Below, piece by piece: positions 8,055 through 15,880 of a DNA stretch of 37,892 nucleotides. A model generated the notes under the pieces. That model saw only the letters and a program-made list of their open reading frames with translations, had not been told where the DNA came from and did no database searches. The position numbers and the translations under genes were made by a program. The stretch is taken from NCBI GenBank assembly GCA_030066885.1, contig JASJAT010000046.1, positions 1 through 37,892 of the forward strand, given 5' to 3'. This stretch comes from Arenicellales bacterium (GTDB lineage: Bacteria; Pseudomonadota; Gammaproteobacteria; Arenicellales; JAANXG01). Positions within the stretch are counted from its first letter, which is position 1; every line of letters begins with the position of its first letter.

Positions 8055-9626
8055 TTACCACTGACCGATCAAGATACCCAGTTCTGCGTCCCGTTCAGGA
8101 CCCATTTCAAAAAGCAGATCGGTGGGAATCTCGGTTCGCATTCGTCTTTGTCGGATCCAGTTAAACAAAAGCTCATGTAAGTCACGGCGCTCTGACTCGA
8201 ATGCAGGGTCAGCTCCAAGGTCGCGATACTCTTCTGGGTCATTCTTTAAGTCAAACAGTTGTGGTCGAAAACCTTCATACAGGACATACTTCCAGTCGGC
8301 AGTGCGAATCATATAAGCCCGACATTGATAAGGGTGTAGATTGAGCAACGTGCGCGGCCCCCGTTCGCTGTAATCGATTTCGCTAACGACGTACTCGCGC
8401 CAATCACTGACTGAACCGGTACCTCGTATCAATGGAAGTAAAGAGCGTCCTTCCATACGTTCGTGGTTTTGCGTACCACCGACGTAGTCCACCAGCGTGG
8501 GGACAATATCTATGGCTTCCACAGGTTCATCGTTTGTTGTACCACGCGTTGCGTCTGCGCCGGAACTGGGGTCGTAAAGGATTAGGGGGATGCGAACTGA
8601 AGGTTCGTGGAAAAGGTCCTTCTCACCCAGCCAATGGTCCCCCAAATAGTCGCCATGGTCTGCAGTAAAGACGACCATGGTGTTGTGCATGAGTTGTTTG
8701 GATTCCAGGAATTCGAACACACGCCCAAGATGATCATCGATTTGTTTGATCAATCCCATGTAAGTGGGAATTACCCGGCGACGTACTTCCTCGCGTGAAA
8801 AATTTTGACTGTATTCCTGTTGCATAAAGGCGCCGTAGACCGGGTGGGGGTTTTGTCGTTCACACTCATGTCGTACGGCTGGTACGACTTGATCCTCTGA
8901 ATAAACGGCGTGATAAGGGGCCGGCGCAAGATAGGGCCAGTGTGGCTTGATGTAGCTCAGGTGTATGCACCAACTCTGATCATGGCTGACGGTGTCTAAG
9001 AACTCCAGCGCCCGATTGGTGACAAAGGCAGTCTCCGAATGTTCTTCCGGAATAATGGCGGGTTTGTCCGCGTGACGCATTTGCCAGCCACTGACGTGTC
9101 GCCCGCTCCTGTCGATTGCGCTGTTGGCGTAGAGCTCCCAAGGATTGTCACCGGCGAAACCTTTTGCTCGCAGGTAATCGTTGTAGCCTAAATGGCTGGG
9201 TAGTACGGGGTCGGGGTACAATCCCGCAAAATCCTCGTAGAATTCGAAACCGTCTTGTGCGACAAGTCGACCTATTTTTGTATCATCGCCAATTCCTAAA
9301 CGTGCCAAAGCTTTGTGGTTAGGTGATGCCTCTGATTTTCCTATGAGTGTGGAGTGTATGTTTGCATCACGTAGATAGTCACCCAGGGTTAATTCCCCTA
9401 TCTTGATTGGATCCTTGTTTGCCATGACCCCGTGCGACGACATATAGCGTCCTGTGTAAAAACTCGCCCGGGAGGGCCCGCACAGCGGCGCTTGGCAATA
9501 AGCGCGAGTGAATCGAACGCCTTTCTTGGCGAGGCTATCGATATGCGGGGTTTGTAGATGCGGATGTCCGTAACACGATAGGTAGTCCCACCGCAGTTGA
9601 TCACACATGATAAACAGAATGTTCAC
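8055..9626 (-). CDS. Type I (formylglycine) sulfatase
   Basis: A 523-residue enzyme of the alkaline phosphatase-like sulfatase family, hydrolysing a sulfate ester (or possibly a phosphonate/phosphate ester). It begins 'VNILFIMCDQLRWDY', the usual metal-binding N-terminal strand, with no signal peptide, so it is probably cytoplasmic. Cys49 in 'LCGPSRASFYTGR' is the C-x-P-S-R site matured to formylglycine; 'SYIKPHWPYLAP' and 'VFTADHGDYLGDHWLGEKD' hold further metal and active-site residues. The ORF track extends to 10019, but that extension translates the palindromic repeat ('KYTVPGLIQKYTVP') and antisense of the next gene. I place the start at the GTG overlapping the repeat edge. No formylglycine-generating enzyme is in the window. 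Choline-sulfatase or arylsulfatase are possible; the substrate is unknown. Confidence 0.8.
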   Translation of the reverse strand: MNILFIMCDQLRWDYLSCYGHPHLQTPHIDSLAKKGVRFTRAYCQAPLCGPSRASFYTGRYMSSHGVMANKDPIKIGELTLGDYLRDANIHSTLIGKSEASPNHKALARLGIGDDTKIGRLVAQDGFEFYEDFAGLYPDPVLPSHLGYNDYLRAKGFAGDNPWELYANSAIDRSGRHVSGWQMRHADKPAIIPEEHSETAFVTNRALEFLDTVSHDQSWCIHLSYIKPHWPYLAPAPYHAVYSEDQVVPAVRHECERQNPHPVYGAFMQQEYSQNFSREEVRRRVIPTYMGLIKQIDDHLGRVFEFLESKQLMHNTMVVFTADHGDYLGDHWLGEKDLFHEPSVRIPLILYDPSSGADATRGTTNDEPVEAIDIVPTLVDYVGGTQNHERMEGRSLLPLIRGTGSVSDWREYVVSEIDYSERGPRTLLNLHPYQCRAYMIRTADWKYVLYEGFRPQLFDLKNDPEEYRDLGADPAFESERRDLHELLFNWIRQRRMRTEIPTDLLFEMGPERDAELGILIGQW

Positions 9627-9741
9627 GGGGACAGTATACTTTTGGATTAAACCGGGGACAGTATACTTTTTAACAACGTTGGCTAGTCTCAAAGCGAATA
9701 CGACAGTTAAAAAGTATACTGTCCCCAGTATACTGTCCCCG
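9626..9741. repeat. Nested 'GGGGACAGTATACTTTTT' palindrome, copy R2
   Basis: A full inverted repeat (left arm 9652-9674, right arm 9706-9726, loop starting AACGTTGGCT as in R1) is flanked by a second, outer pair of partial arms: 9626-9643 and 9727-9741. The whole 126-bp region between the divergent sulfatase and ureidoglycolate lyase-like starts consists of this element. The arms contain AGTATACT, so each carries a -10-like TATACT on both strands. Confidence 0.75.
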
Positions 9742-9752
9742 AGGGTAGAACC

Positions 9753-10421
9753 ATGATTGATGCAGTTGCGCCCAATTTGGCGCCAAAAGGCACAGACATG
9801 CCGACTTTGCCGACTTATCAGATTCCACTGGTAGTAGCGACTGATGAGAGTATAAAAGGCTACGGTCATTTGGTCGAAGACCCCGAAAAATGCCAGGTCG
9901 AGATCGTTCGATGGCCAGCGCAAGGCTGGCGTCCTGTTGATCCCGATACTGGTGATCAGGGTGGAACCACCGAAGGGATTTTTAACTTTTTCTGGCGAGG
10001 CAATACATTGCATGCGCACAATGCTTCGGTAGTCAATCAGAATGAATATGTGTTGGGATGGAGTTGTGAGCCACAGAGGGCATCAGACGATGACATATCG
10101 ATCCCACGTGACAAGGTTCTGCTGTGGCACGCCAACTATCACCCGGACGGCGGGCAGCTATTCTTTCCGCTGGATTCGGGCTCATTCATTTCCCCCCTGG
10201 CCCTACCGGGCGATGACGTGAAACCGGGTGACTTTGTTGCATTTTGGTTTGATGGCTCGCAGGGGTTATACATCAATCCAGGTGTCTGGCACGAAGCGGT
10301 CTTTCCGGTTAATGATTCGCATCGTTTCTTCGATAAGCAAGGCAAGGTGCACGCCAGGGTAAGCGTCGATTTCAGCAAAGAGTTTGGGTGTTATCTCTGT
10401 GCTTCATTGATCGAACCTTAA
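9753..10421 (+). CDS. Ureidoglycolate lyase-like cupin protein
   Basis: A 222-residue protein that I assign to the ureidoglycolate lyase (AllA-type) cupin family, which splits ureidoglycolate to glyoxylate and urea, the last step of purine ring breakdown. The C-terminal half fits: 'PGDFVAFWFDGSQGLYINPGVWHEAVFPV' followed by 'VHARVSVDFSKEFGCYL'. The N-terminal part ('VRWPAQGWRPVDPDTGDQGGTTEG', 'LLWHANYHPDGGQLFFPLD') is longer than in E. coli AllA (about 160 aa). GAGGG lies 7 nt before the ATG, at the very edge of the repeat. A second ATG at 9798 is a possible start. It is 13 bp from the next gene. The urate operon 16 kb downstream makes a purine role plausible but does not prove it. Confidence 0.65.
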   Translation: MIDAVAPNLAPKGTDMPTLPTYQIPLVVATDESIKGYGHLVEDPEKCQVEIVRWPAQGWRPVDPDTGDQGGTTEGIFNFFWRGNTLHAHNASVVNQNEYVLGWSCEPQRASDDDISIPRDKVLLWHANYHPDGGQLFFPLDSGSFISPLALPGDDVKPGDFVAFWFDGSQGLYINPGVWHEAVFPVNDSHRFFDKQGKVHARVSVDFSKEFGCYLCASLIEP

Positions 10422-10434
10422 TCCGGCGATCGCT

Positions 10435-11313
10435 ATGCGCATCATCGTTGCCAGCTACAACATCCAGTTTGGCCTCGGACAGGATGGCGTGTACAACCTC
10501 GATCGCATAGTTAGTGATGTAAAGGATGCAGATATTATTTGCCTGCAGGAAGTCACTACCAATTGGCAAGCCTGCAACGGTGACAATCAACCCCACCTGC
10601 TAACAGACAGGCTCAACATGTTCGGTGTGTATCAAAGTGCGTTCGAGCTGGATTCCAGTTACAGAAAAAGCAATGGTTGTGTAGTTAACAAACGGAGAAC
10701 TTTCGGAAATATGGTTTTATCGCGCTGGCCGATCACCTATTCGAGATCACACTCGTTGAGTCGTCCACCTACGGTAATTCCCGATGATTTCAAGGATCCC
10801 AGAACGGACTTGCCCCGCAACGCGGTGGAAGCGGTGATCGACATCCCTGGCACGCCAGTCAGGGTGATATCGGTGCATCTAAGTCACTTACCTGGGTCCC
10901 AACGTGTCCGCCAAGTAGAAACCTTACGCGACCTGTTATTTTCTTTGCCGAACGAAGCTTCACTCTGGGAGAAAAACGATACTGTGATTGAACCGTGGAC
11001 CCAGGGCCATCCCGCACCACCTGTAGCGGAACAGACTATATTGGCTGGGGACTTTAACTTTACGCCTGACGATCCTGAATATGTCGCTTTGCTAGGGTCA
11101 TCTAACGGGCATGACTTGGTTGATGGCTGGTTAGCGGCACGTCAAGCCCTAAGCCCACACCCTGCAACATGCGTTGAGTTAGATGGTTCCGGAGTCACCC
11201 TAGACTATATCTTTCTCACTTCGGAAATATCGAATTCGGTTGTTCGTGCCGAGGTGAGGAACAATACAAAGGCATCAGATCATTTTCCGTTGATATGTGA
11301 ACTAGAGTTGTAA
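10435..11313 (+). CDS. Endonuclease/exonuclease/phosphatase-family hydrolase
   Basis: A 292-residue metal-dependent phosphoesterase of the EEP superfamily. The diagnostic residues are present: Asn9 in 'ASYNIQFG', Glu39 in 'ICLQEV', the His in 'ISVHLSHLPGS', Asp/Asn in 'LAGDFNFTPDD' (near 205) and the terminal catalytic His in 'ASDHFPLICELEL'. There is no signal peptide or anchor. The family includes DNA-repair nucleases, sphingomyelinases and small phosphodiesterases; nothing here selects one. Its 13-bp spacing from the ureidoglycolate lyase-like gene suggests one transcript. Confidence 0.8.
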   Translation: MRIIVASYNIQFGLGQDGVYNLDRIVSDVKDADIICLQEVTTNWQACNGDNQPHLLTDRLNMFGVYQSAFELDSSYRKSNGCVVNKRRTFGNMVLSRWPITYSRSHSLSRPPTVIPDDFKDPRTDLPRNAVEAVIDIPGTPVRVISVHLSHLPGSQRVRQVETLRDLLFSLPNEASLWEKNDTVIEPWTQGHPAPPVAEQTILAGDFNFTPDDPEYVALLGSSNGHDLVDGWLAARQALSPHPATCVELDGSGVTLDYIFLTSEISNSVVRAEVRNNTKASDHFPLICELEL

Positions 11314-11386
11314 CATACGGAACGGGAATCAGTGATATTTACTACCCACGTAATAATCCCACTAACCTGTATAGGTGAGCTTGACA

Positions 11387-12607
11387 ATGGGCGCAGATAA
11401 CGAAAGTGACAGCATACTTTGGGGAGACAGGACGCGTGCCGTCCATGTAGGAGAGGGCGTTGACCCGGTCACACGGGCATCTTCACCAAACCTCGTAATG
11501 TCCTCTACTTTCTCACCAGATCGGATTGCCGGTTTCTCTGCGCTCAATAGATCGGATTACGAAGGCTACACCTACGCACGTGTTTCAAATCCAACAGTGG
11601 AGCAACTGGCCAGTAAGGTTGCCTCTCTGGAAAGGGCACCTGCAGCTTTGTGTTTTGCGTCGGGTATGGCAGCTTCACATGCGCTGTTGGCTGGTCGGTT
11701 GAGTCATGGTGATCACTTGGTGATCTCCGATACCAACTATGTAGGTACTGCAGAACTGGTCAGGGACAGCTTGCCTCGATGGGGTATCGAGGTCTCTCCC
11801 ATCGACAGCTCCGACCTGGCGCAAGTCGATGCAGCCATTACGCCTAAAACCAGGATGGTGTGGATTGAAACTCCGGCCAATCCAATCATGCGGCTCAGTG
11901 ATATCAAAGCGATTTCCACACTCGCCCACGAGCGTGGTGTCAGAGATGTTGTCGTGGACTCAACGTTTGCTACTCCGGCCGCAACACGACCGATGGAACT
12001 TGGGGCGGATTTCGTCATGCACTCGTTGACCAAATACATCGGTGGGCATGGCGACGCTATGGGTGGCGCAGTAGTTGGCCGCAAAGAAGACCTGGAAGCC
12101 CTTAACCTGGAAGCGACGGTGCACTACGGAGGTATCTTGTCGCCTTTTAATGCCTGGCTGATCTCACGGGGTATCGCAACCTTTCCGTTACGTATGATGG
12201 CACACGAGCAAGCGGCGATAGCGGTTGCCGGTTATCTCGAACAACATCCCGCAGTTGAACGTGTGCTATATCCGGGGTTGCCATCCCATCCGCAACATGA
12301 TCTGGCTATACGGCAAATGCACAACTTCTCAGGCATGATGACCTTCAAAACCACCCAGCCAGGCGAGCAGGTGGCTCAAAGGATGATTGAAAACTTACAA
12401 GTGATCCATTACGCAGTGTCGCTGGGCCATCATCGTTCGTTGATCTACTGGATTCCGACGAAGATGCTAATGGACTCGACATTCCGCCTGGGACGGCAAG
12501 CGGAAAGCAGGTACAGGGCATTTGCAGGAGATGGCGTTTTTCGATTCTCTGTCGGTATCGAGGATGCGGATGATATATGTGCGGATCTCGGTCGGGTGCT
12601 GGGATGA
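11387..12607 (+). CDS. Trans-sulfuration family PLP enzyme (cystathionine gamma-synthase/lyase-like)
   Basis: A 406-residue PLP-dependent lyase or synthase related to cystathionine gamma-synthase, gamma-lyase and methionine gamma-lyase. It shows 'YTYARVSNPTVEQLASKVASLE', 'ASGMAASHALLAG', 'WIETPANPIMRLSDI', and the PLP lysine Lys216 in 'HSLTKYIGGHGDAMGG'. The tail contains 'VSLGHHRSLIYWIPT' and 'FRFSVGIEDADDI', as in the family. The track's GTG start at 11375 lies inside the AGGTGAG ribosome site of the ATG at 11387, so the ATG is preferred. It is the second enzyme of this fold in the window; the first (4358) is MetC-like. With 73 bp to the upstream gene and 3 bp to the cyclase remnant it could be part of a loose operon. 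Exact reaction undecided. Confidence 0.8.
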   Translation: MGADNESDSILWGDRTRAVHVGEGVDPVTRASSPNLVMSSTFSPDRIAGFSALNRSDYEGYTYARVSNPTVEQLASKVASLERAPAALCFASGMAASHALLAGRLSHGDHLVISDTNYVGTAELVRDSLPRWGIEVSPIDSSDLAQVDAAITPKTRMVWIETPANPIMRLSDIKAISTLAHERGVRDVVVDSTFATPAATRPMELGADFVMHSLTKYIGGHGDAMGGAVVGRKEDLEALNLEATVHYGGILSPFNAWLISRGIATFPLRMMAHEQAAIAVAGYLEQHPAVERVLYPGLPSHPQHDLAIRQMHNFSGMMTFKTTQPGEQVAQRMIENLQVIHYAVSLGHHRSLIYWIPTKMLMDSTFRLGRQAESRYRAFAGDGVFRFSVGIEDADDICADLGRVLG

Positions 12608-12610
12608 CTA

Positions 12611-12937
12611 GTGACTGGCAATACGAAGCAGCCTAGCCCGATGGCTCCAGACAACGACCGCCTACCTAGAAAGCTGAGCGCTATTCTTTATGCCGATGTC
12701 GCCGGCTACAGCCGGCTCATGGGTGATGATGAGGACCGGACACATCGACTGTTGAGGGACTACCTCGATGTGATCACAGCAATCGTTTCCTCGCACGGCG
12801 GCCACGTTGTGCACTATGCCGGCGATGCGGTGCTTGCGGAGTTCTCTACGGCGACGTGGCAAGATTATTACGCTTATGAACCGTATAACGACGGTCTTTG
12901 CGACGGCTTGCGCAAAGCATGGCAAATCGACCGATAA
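12611..12937 (+). pseudogene. Truncated class III cyclase with unrelated tail
   Basis: A 108-codon frame. Residues about 20-80 closely match the start of the intact cyclase at 6149-7906 ('LSAILYADVAGYSRL', 'HGGHVVHYAGDAVLAEF') and keep both metal aspartates. Right after 'AEFSTA' similarity stops, and the final 27 residues ('TWQDYYAYEPYNDG...') are unrelated to any cyclase. The transition-state Asn/Arg, the rest of the catalytic domain and the TPR part are missing, so it cannot be an active cyclase. Starts are GTG 12611 or ATG 12641. A REP-like hairpin follows 4 bp after the stop. Most likely a deletion remnant fused to other DNA; a short functional decoy cannot be excluded. Confidence 0.7.
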
Positions 12938-12940
12938 CGG

Positions 12941-12975
12941 TTGTAGGAGCGGCGCCTCGCCGCGATTGAAGCGAG
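12941..12975. repeat. REP-like 'GTAGGAGCGGCG' hairpin between convergent genes
   Basis: TTGTAGGAGC followed by GCGGCG-cct-CGCCGC (12949-12963) and GATTGAAGCG. This is the same head motif as family A repeats but without the long inverted-repeat tail. It fills the 41-bp spacer between the cyclase remnant and the convergent secreted protein gene and may act as a two-way terminator. Confidence 0.55.
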
Positions 12976-12978
12976 GGG

Positions 12979-13506
12979 TTATTTTCTTGTCAACGTCGTC
13001 TCAATTGCCTTAAACGTTTCGCCATTTCTGATACGTGAGAACTTAACCTCTAGATTATTATCACTTGTCAAAATACGATCAAACGTCTGCATCTCGTAAC
13101 CCCCATCGTCGGTAACGATCAAGACAAAAACAGTGAGTTTGTTTCCTTCGATGCGAGCCCAGGCATAGGGTTCGCCTTTCATTGGGTCTAAAGGGTCTCG
13201 ACCACCAAAGAGGTTTTTCTTCTGCGCGGCTTCGTAGATATGTTCCCGATCGGTTTCAAGAAAATCGATGCTATATGTCTTTTCTTTAGCTTTGTCTTTT
13301 TTAAAAGTGACCGTTTTCCACGTGATATTGAAGCCATCATCCACTTCTTCGATCTCGACACTCAGGTCACGGTTGTATTTCTCTCCTTTGGGAGAAATAT
13401 ATTTTCCTTCGTAGCTGCCTATGAAGCTGTCATAGTCTGCCGCACTGACGACGGAGAAAACCAACAACAGAACGATTGTAGAAACAGCGATTTTTAGATT
13501 GCGCAT
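12979..13506 (-). CDS. Secreted hypothetical protein
   Basis: A 175-residue protein not recognised as a named family. From the ATG at 13506 it begins MRNLKIAVSTIVLLLVFSVVSAADY, a clear Sec signal peptide with likely cleavage after Ser-Ala-Ala or Val-Ser-Ala. The mature part is about 150 residues, beta-rich looking, with 'FIGSYEGKYISPKGEKYNRDLSVEIEEVDDGFNITWKTV', similar in feel to small lipocalin-like or avidin-like periplasmic domains, but this is only an impression. There is no cysteine in the mature chain and no lipobox. The track start (13521) is five codons earlier; the later ATG has GGAAG at a good distance. It is convergent with the cyclase remnant and apparently monocistronic. Confidence 0.7.
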   Translation of the reverse strand: MRNLKIAVSTIVLLLVFSVVSAADYDSFIGSYEGKYISPKGEKYNRDLSVEIEEVDDGFNITWKTVTFKKDKAKEKTYSIDFLETDREHIYEAAQKKNLFGGRDPLDPMKGEPYAWARIEGNKLTVFVLIVTDDGGYEMQTFDRILTSDNNLEVKFSRIRNGETFKAIETTLTRK

Positions 13507-13826
13507 TATTCTTCCTACCATTTTTTACAAGGTACTCAGATATGGTTTCTGCACCGTGATTGATCGGCCCGAGGCCCTACAATCTATACTGCAACATGGT
13601 TCAGAGCAATATCGTAAACATTAAATTTTCCCAAGCCGCGTGCGGGGTTAAGGTGAACAACCGATCGATTGACTATGAGCGGCACTAAACTCCTTCAATT
13701 GCTCATTTATTGTTCAGGTGTGGTTGTCATTAAAATATCGGTTTATGCTGTAAATAATCCTTTTGAAAAAAGGTACTTGACGACTTAAACTCCCAAAGGC
13801 CCGGGACTGAAATATGAGGTATAAAA
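13507..13826. other. Divergent intergenic region with partial REP
   Basis: About 320 bp between the divergently transcribed secreted protein and class II aldolase genes. It contains a short REP remnant, GATTGATCGGCCCGAGGCCCTAC, at 13559-13580. The remainder is AT-rich and presumably holds both promoters; I could not assign a convincing -35/-10 pair. A GAGGTA ribosome site precedes the aldolase ATG. Confidence 0.4.
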
Positions 13827-14597
13827 ATGGCCGTCAGTGAGCTTAAACAGCGCAGCGAAGAATTCCGGAACGACCCACATTACGAGCAACGTGTCGATCT
13901 AACCTGTGCGTTTCGATGGGTTTACCGGCTCGACATGCACGAGTCTGTAGCTAATCACTTCAGCTTATCGGTATCGGAGGACGGCAGTAAATTCCTGATC
14001 AATCCCAATGGGCGGCACTTCTCGAAAATTCGTGCCAGCGAGCTACTGCTCGTAGATGCCCATGACCGCAAGACCATGAGCCGAAAGGACGCCCCCGATC
14101 CAACCGCATGGGGCTTGCATGGATCCCTGCACCGAAATTGCCCCCACGCACGTTGCGTTATGCATGCTCATCCTGCCTACGGGACCGTGCTGGCCAGCCT
14201 GGCAGACAGTACCATGTTGCCCATAGATCAAAACACTGCTCGATTTTACAACCGAGTTATCGTCGATGAGGGTTTCGGCGGCATGGCCTTTGAAGAGGAA
14301 GGCGAACGCTGCTCGAAATTACTCGGCAACCACAAGGTCATGATAATGGGCAATCACGGTGTGCTGGTAGCGGCCCCCTCGGTGGCGGAGGCTTTCGATG
14401 ATCTCTATTACTTTGAGCGTGCAGCCAGAAATTTAATATTGGCGTACAGTACCGGTAAAGATTTGAAACTGCTGTCGAATGAAGTCGCCGAGAAGACAGC
14501 CAGACAGTGGGAAGACTACGCAACAAACGTTGGTTTGGCACATTTCAGCGAATTGAAGGCGATCTTGGACGAAGAGGAACCGGATTACCGAACCTGA
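13827..14597 (+). CDS. Class II aldolase/adducin-family protein
   Basis: A 256-residue protein of the class II aldolase/adducin fold, which includes fuculose-1-phosphate and ribulose-5-phosphate aldolases/epimerases. Zinc ligands are visible: His113 and His115 in 'VMHAHPAYGT' and His177 in 'IMGNHGVLVAAPS'. The phosphate-binding region is less like the sugar-phosphate enzymes, and the adducin-like subgroup often has unknown substrates. It is a single gene, with the orphan ParA gene convergent downstream. Cytoplasmic; no signal. The start ATG has GAGGT upstream. Substrate not inferable. Confidence 0.8.
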   Translation: MAVSELKQRSEEFRNDPHYEQRVDLTCAFRWVYRLDMHESVANHFSLSVSEDGSKFLINPNGRHFSKIRASELLLVDAHDRKTMSRKDAPDPTAWGLHGSLHRNCPHARCVMHAHPAYGTVLASLADSTMLPIDQNTARFYNRVIVDEGFGGMAFEEEGERCSKLLGNHKVMIMGNHGVLVAAPSVAEAFDDLYYFERAARNLILAYSTGKDLKLLSNEVAEKTARQWEDYATNVGLAHFSELKAILDEEEPDYRT

Positions 14598-14669
14598 CAA
14601 AGTTTGTCTTAGGGTGAACGCCCGTAACTATGGTGATCCTATGCCCGGGACAGCTTCCCCTCTTGTCCG

Positions 14670-15389
14670 TTAGCGAACCGCACGCAGGATAGGCTTTCCT
14701 GCCCTTGAGTGGACAACGGCTCTAGGTCGAGGCCGGCCATGATTGGCAAGAGGCATCCGGCCTTTTTCTGCGGCCTCGTTGATCCATCGTAACAAAGGTT
14801 GCCACTGTTCTATATCTCGATTAACCATCAAGGGATCCATCTCGAATATCCCTATGCCATGGATAGACGCGTGAATGTAATTTTGTGAATCCCTCAAGCT
14901 TGTAACAAATGGCAGCCTGAGACTCGCAAGAAAACTCTTCAACAGATCGTAGACGGCAGTGTTTGTTTTGACCCGGTTTGCCACTATGGCAAGGGGCTTT
15001 TGTGTTGTACGGATTCTGCCGTACACCACGAGATCCCGAATGAAATCTGCAGCGGCATGGATGTCTATTGGCGAGGGTAAAACGGGAATGATAATGACAT
15101 CCGAACGTGCAATTAGCGACATCATATCTTTACGCGTAATACCAGCGGGTGTATCCATGATCATCCAGTCATAGTCATCTCCACTGCGATACTCCCAACC
15201 CGTGATTGAATCGATCTTACGTCGCGATGGATCCCGTCGCTCTAACCAGCGAACACCGGACATTTGACGATCGAAGTCACATAGCGCGGTGCGCCCTTTG
15301 AACGAAAAATAACTGGCGAGGTTTGAGGTCAAGGTCGATTTGCCGACCCCCCCCTTTGAGTTGATCACGAGTATCTGTTTTGCCCCCAT
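14670..15389 (-). CDS. Orphan ParA/MinD-type ATPase
   Basis: A 239-residue deviant-Walker ATPase. 'INSKGGVGKSTLTSNLASYFS' (residues 9-29) is the ParA Walker A with the signature lysine; 'ALCDFDRQMSGVRWLERR' is the A' box and 'DWMIMDTPAGITRKDM' the Walker B. These proteins dimerise on ATP and position plasmids, chromosomes or protein clusters. There is no ParB, parS-like array, flagellar or chemotaxis gene beside it, so the cargo is unknown. The C-terminal about 25 residues are strongly basic ('GRPRPRAVVHSRAGKP'), possibly a DNA-binding tail. The ATG at 15389 is preferred over the track's GTG at 15404. It is flanked by a repeat-rich 490-bp spacer, which hints at acquisition. Confidence 0.8.
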   Translation of the reverse strand: MGAKQILVINSKGGVGKSTLTSNLASYFSFKGRTALCDFDRQMSGVRWLERRDPSRRKIDSITGWEYRSGDDYDWMIMDTPAGITRKDMMSLIARSDVIIIPVLPSPIDIHAAADFIRDLVVYGRIRTTQKPLAIVANRVKTNTAVYDLLKSFLASLRLPFVTSLRDSQNYIHASIHGIGIFEMDPLMVNRDIEQWQPLLRWINEAAEKGRMPLANHGRPRPRAVVHSRAGKPILRAVR

Positions 15390-15880
15390 CGAACTTGCCC
15401 CCACGTATTACAAGTTGCTTTGCTGTCGCGCCGGACGAACGTATATTTATTATAGACAAAGGGACTGACAAACGGTAATTATTCGTAGACGGAATGTATT
15501 TTATCAATAATAACAATGAGATAAATACCCTTCGGTTCTCACCTCAGCCTGTACTTTGCCCCATCAAGCAGATGGTGTTCTCGTGCCAAGGTGTGAATCA
15601 GTAGCTTGTCTCTAGTTGACTGGTATTGGATAGAGTATCCGTTATTTGTTTGTACTAGCTGCTAGATACAAGCTACACGAAACTATGACGTAAGGGCAGC
15701 GCCCTCGCCGCGATAAATCGGCCCGGGGCGGGCTTCCCACAAGGAATCTTGTCTTTTGACAGCAGCGGCGCTGTAATTGTGCCTGTGTCGTTTCGGGTGA
15801 GTAAGAAGACGTTACCTAGTGCGGCAGCTGGTTGGTGTTTCTCCCTACTAGCTACGAGTTACTCGCATCTCATAGTTTTG
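15390..15880. other. Gene-free spacer with inverted family A repeat
   Basis: About 490 bp between the ParA and cysteine desulfurase genes, both on the minus strand. No credible gene. The AT-rich part at 15420-15540 probably carries the parA promoter. Family A copy 3 occupies 15598-15722. A further 'CTAGCTACGAGTTACTCGC' fragment at about 15849-15867 resembles family A stem sequence just downstream of the desulfurase stop. Confidence 0.45.
15598..15722 (-). repeat. Composite palindromic repeat, family A copy 3 (inverted)
   Basis: Reverse complement reads CCGATTTATCGCGGCGAGGG, then GTAGCTTGTATCTAGCAGCT, then AACGGATACTC, in the same order and spacing as copies 1 and 2. It is the only copy in this orientation in the window. 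Confidence 0.6.

Noticed and set aside
9627-10019. N-terminal extension of the sulfatase ORF to 10019
   Set aside because: It translates the palindromic repeat ('KYTVP' twice) and the antisense of the ureidoglycolate lyase-like gene; family proteins begin at the 'NILFIMCDQ' strand.
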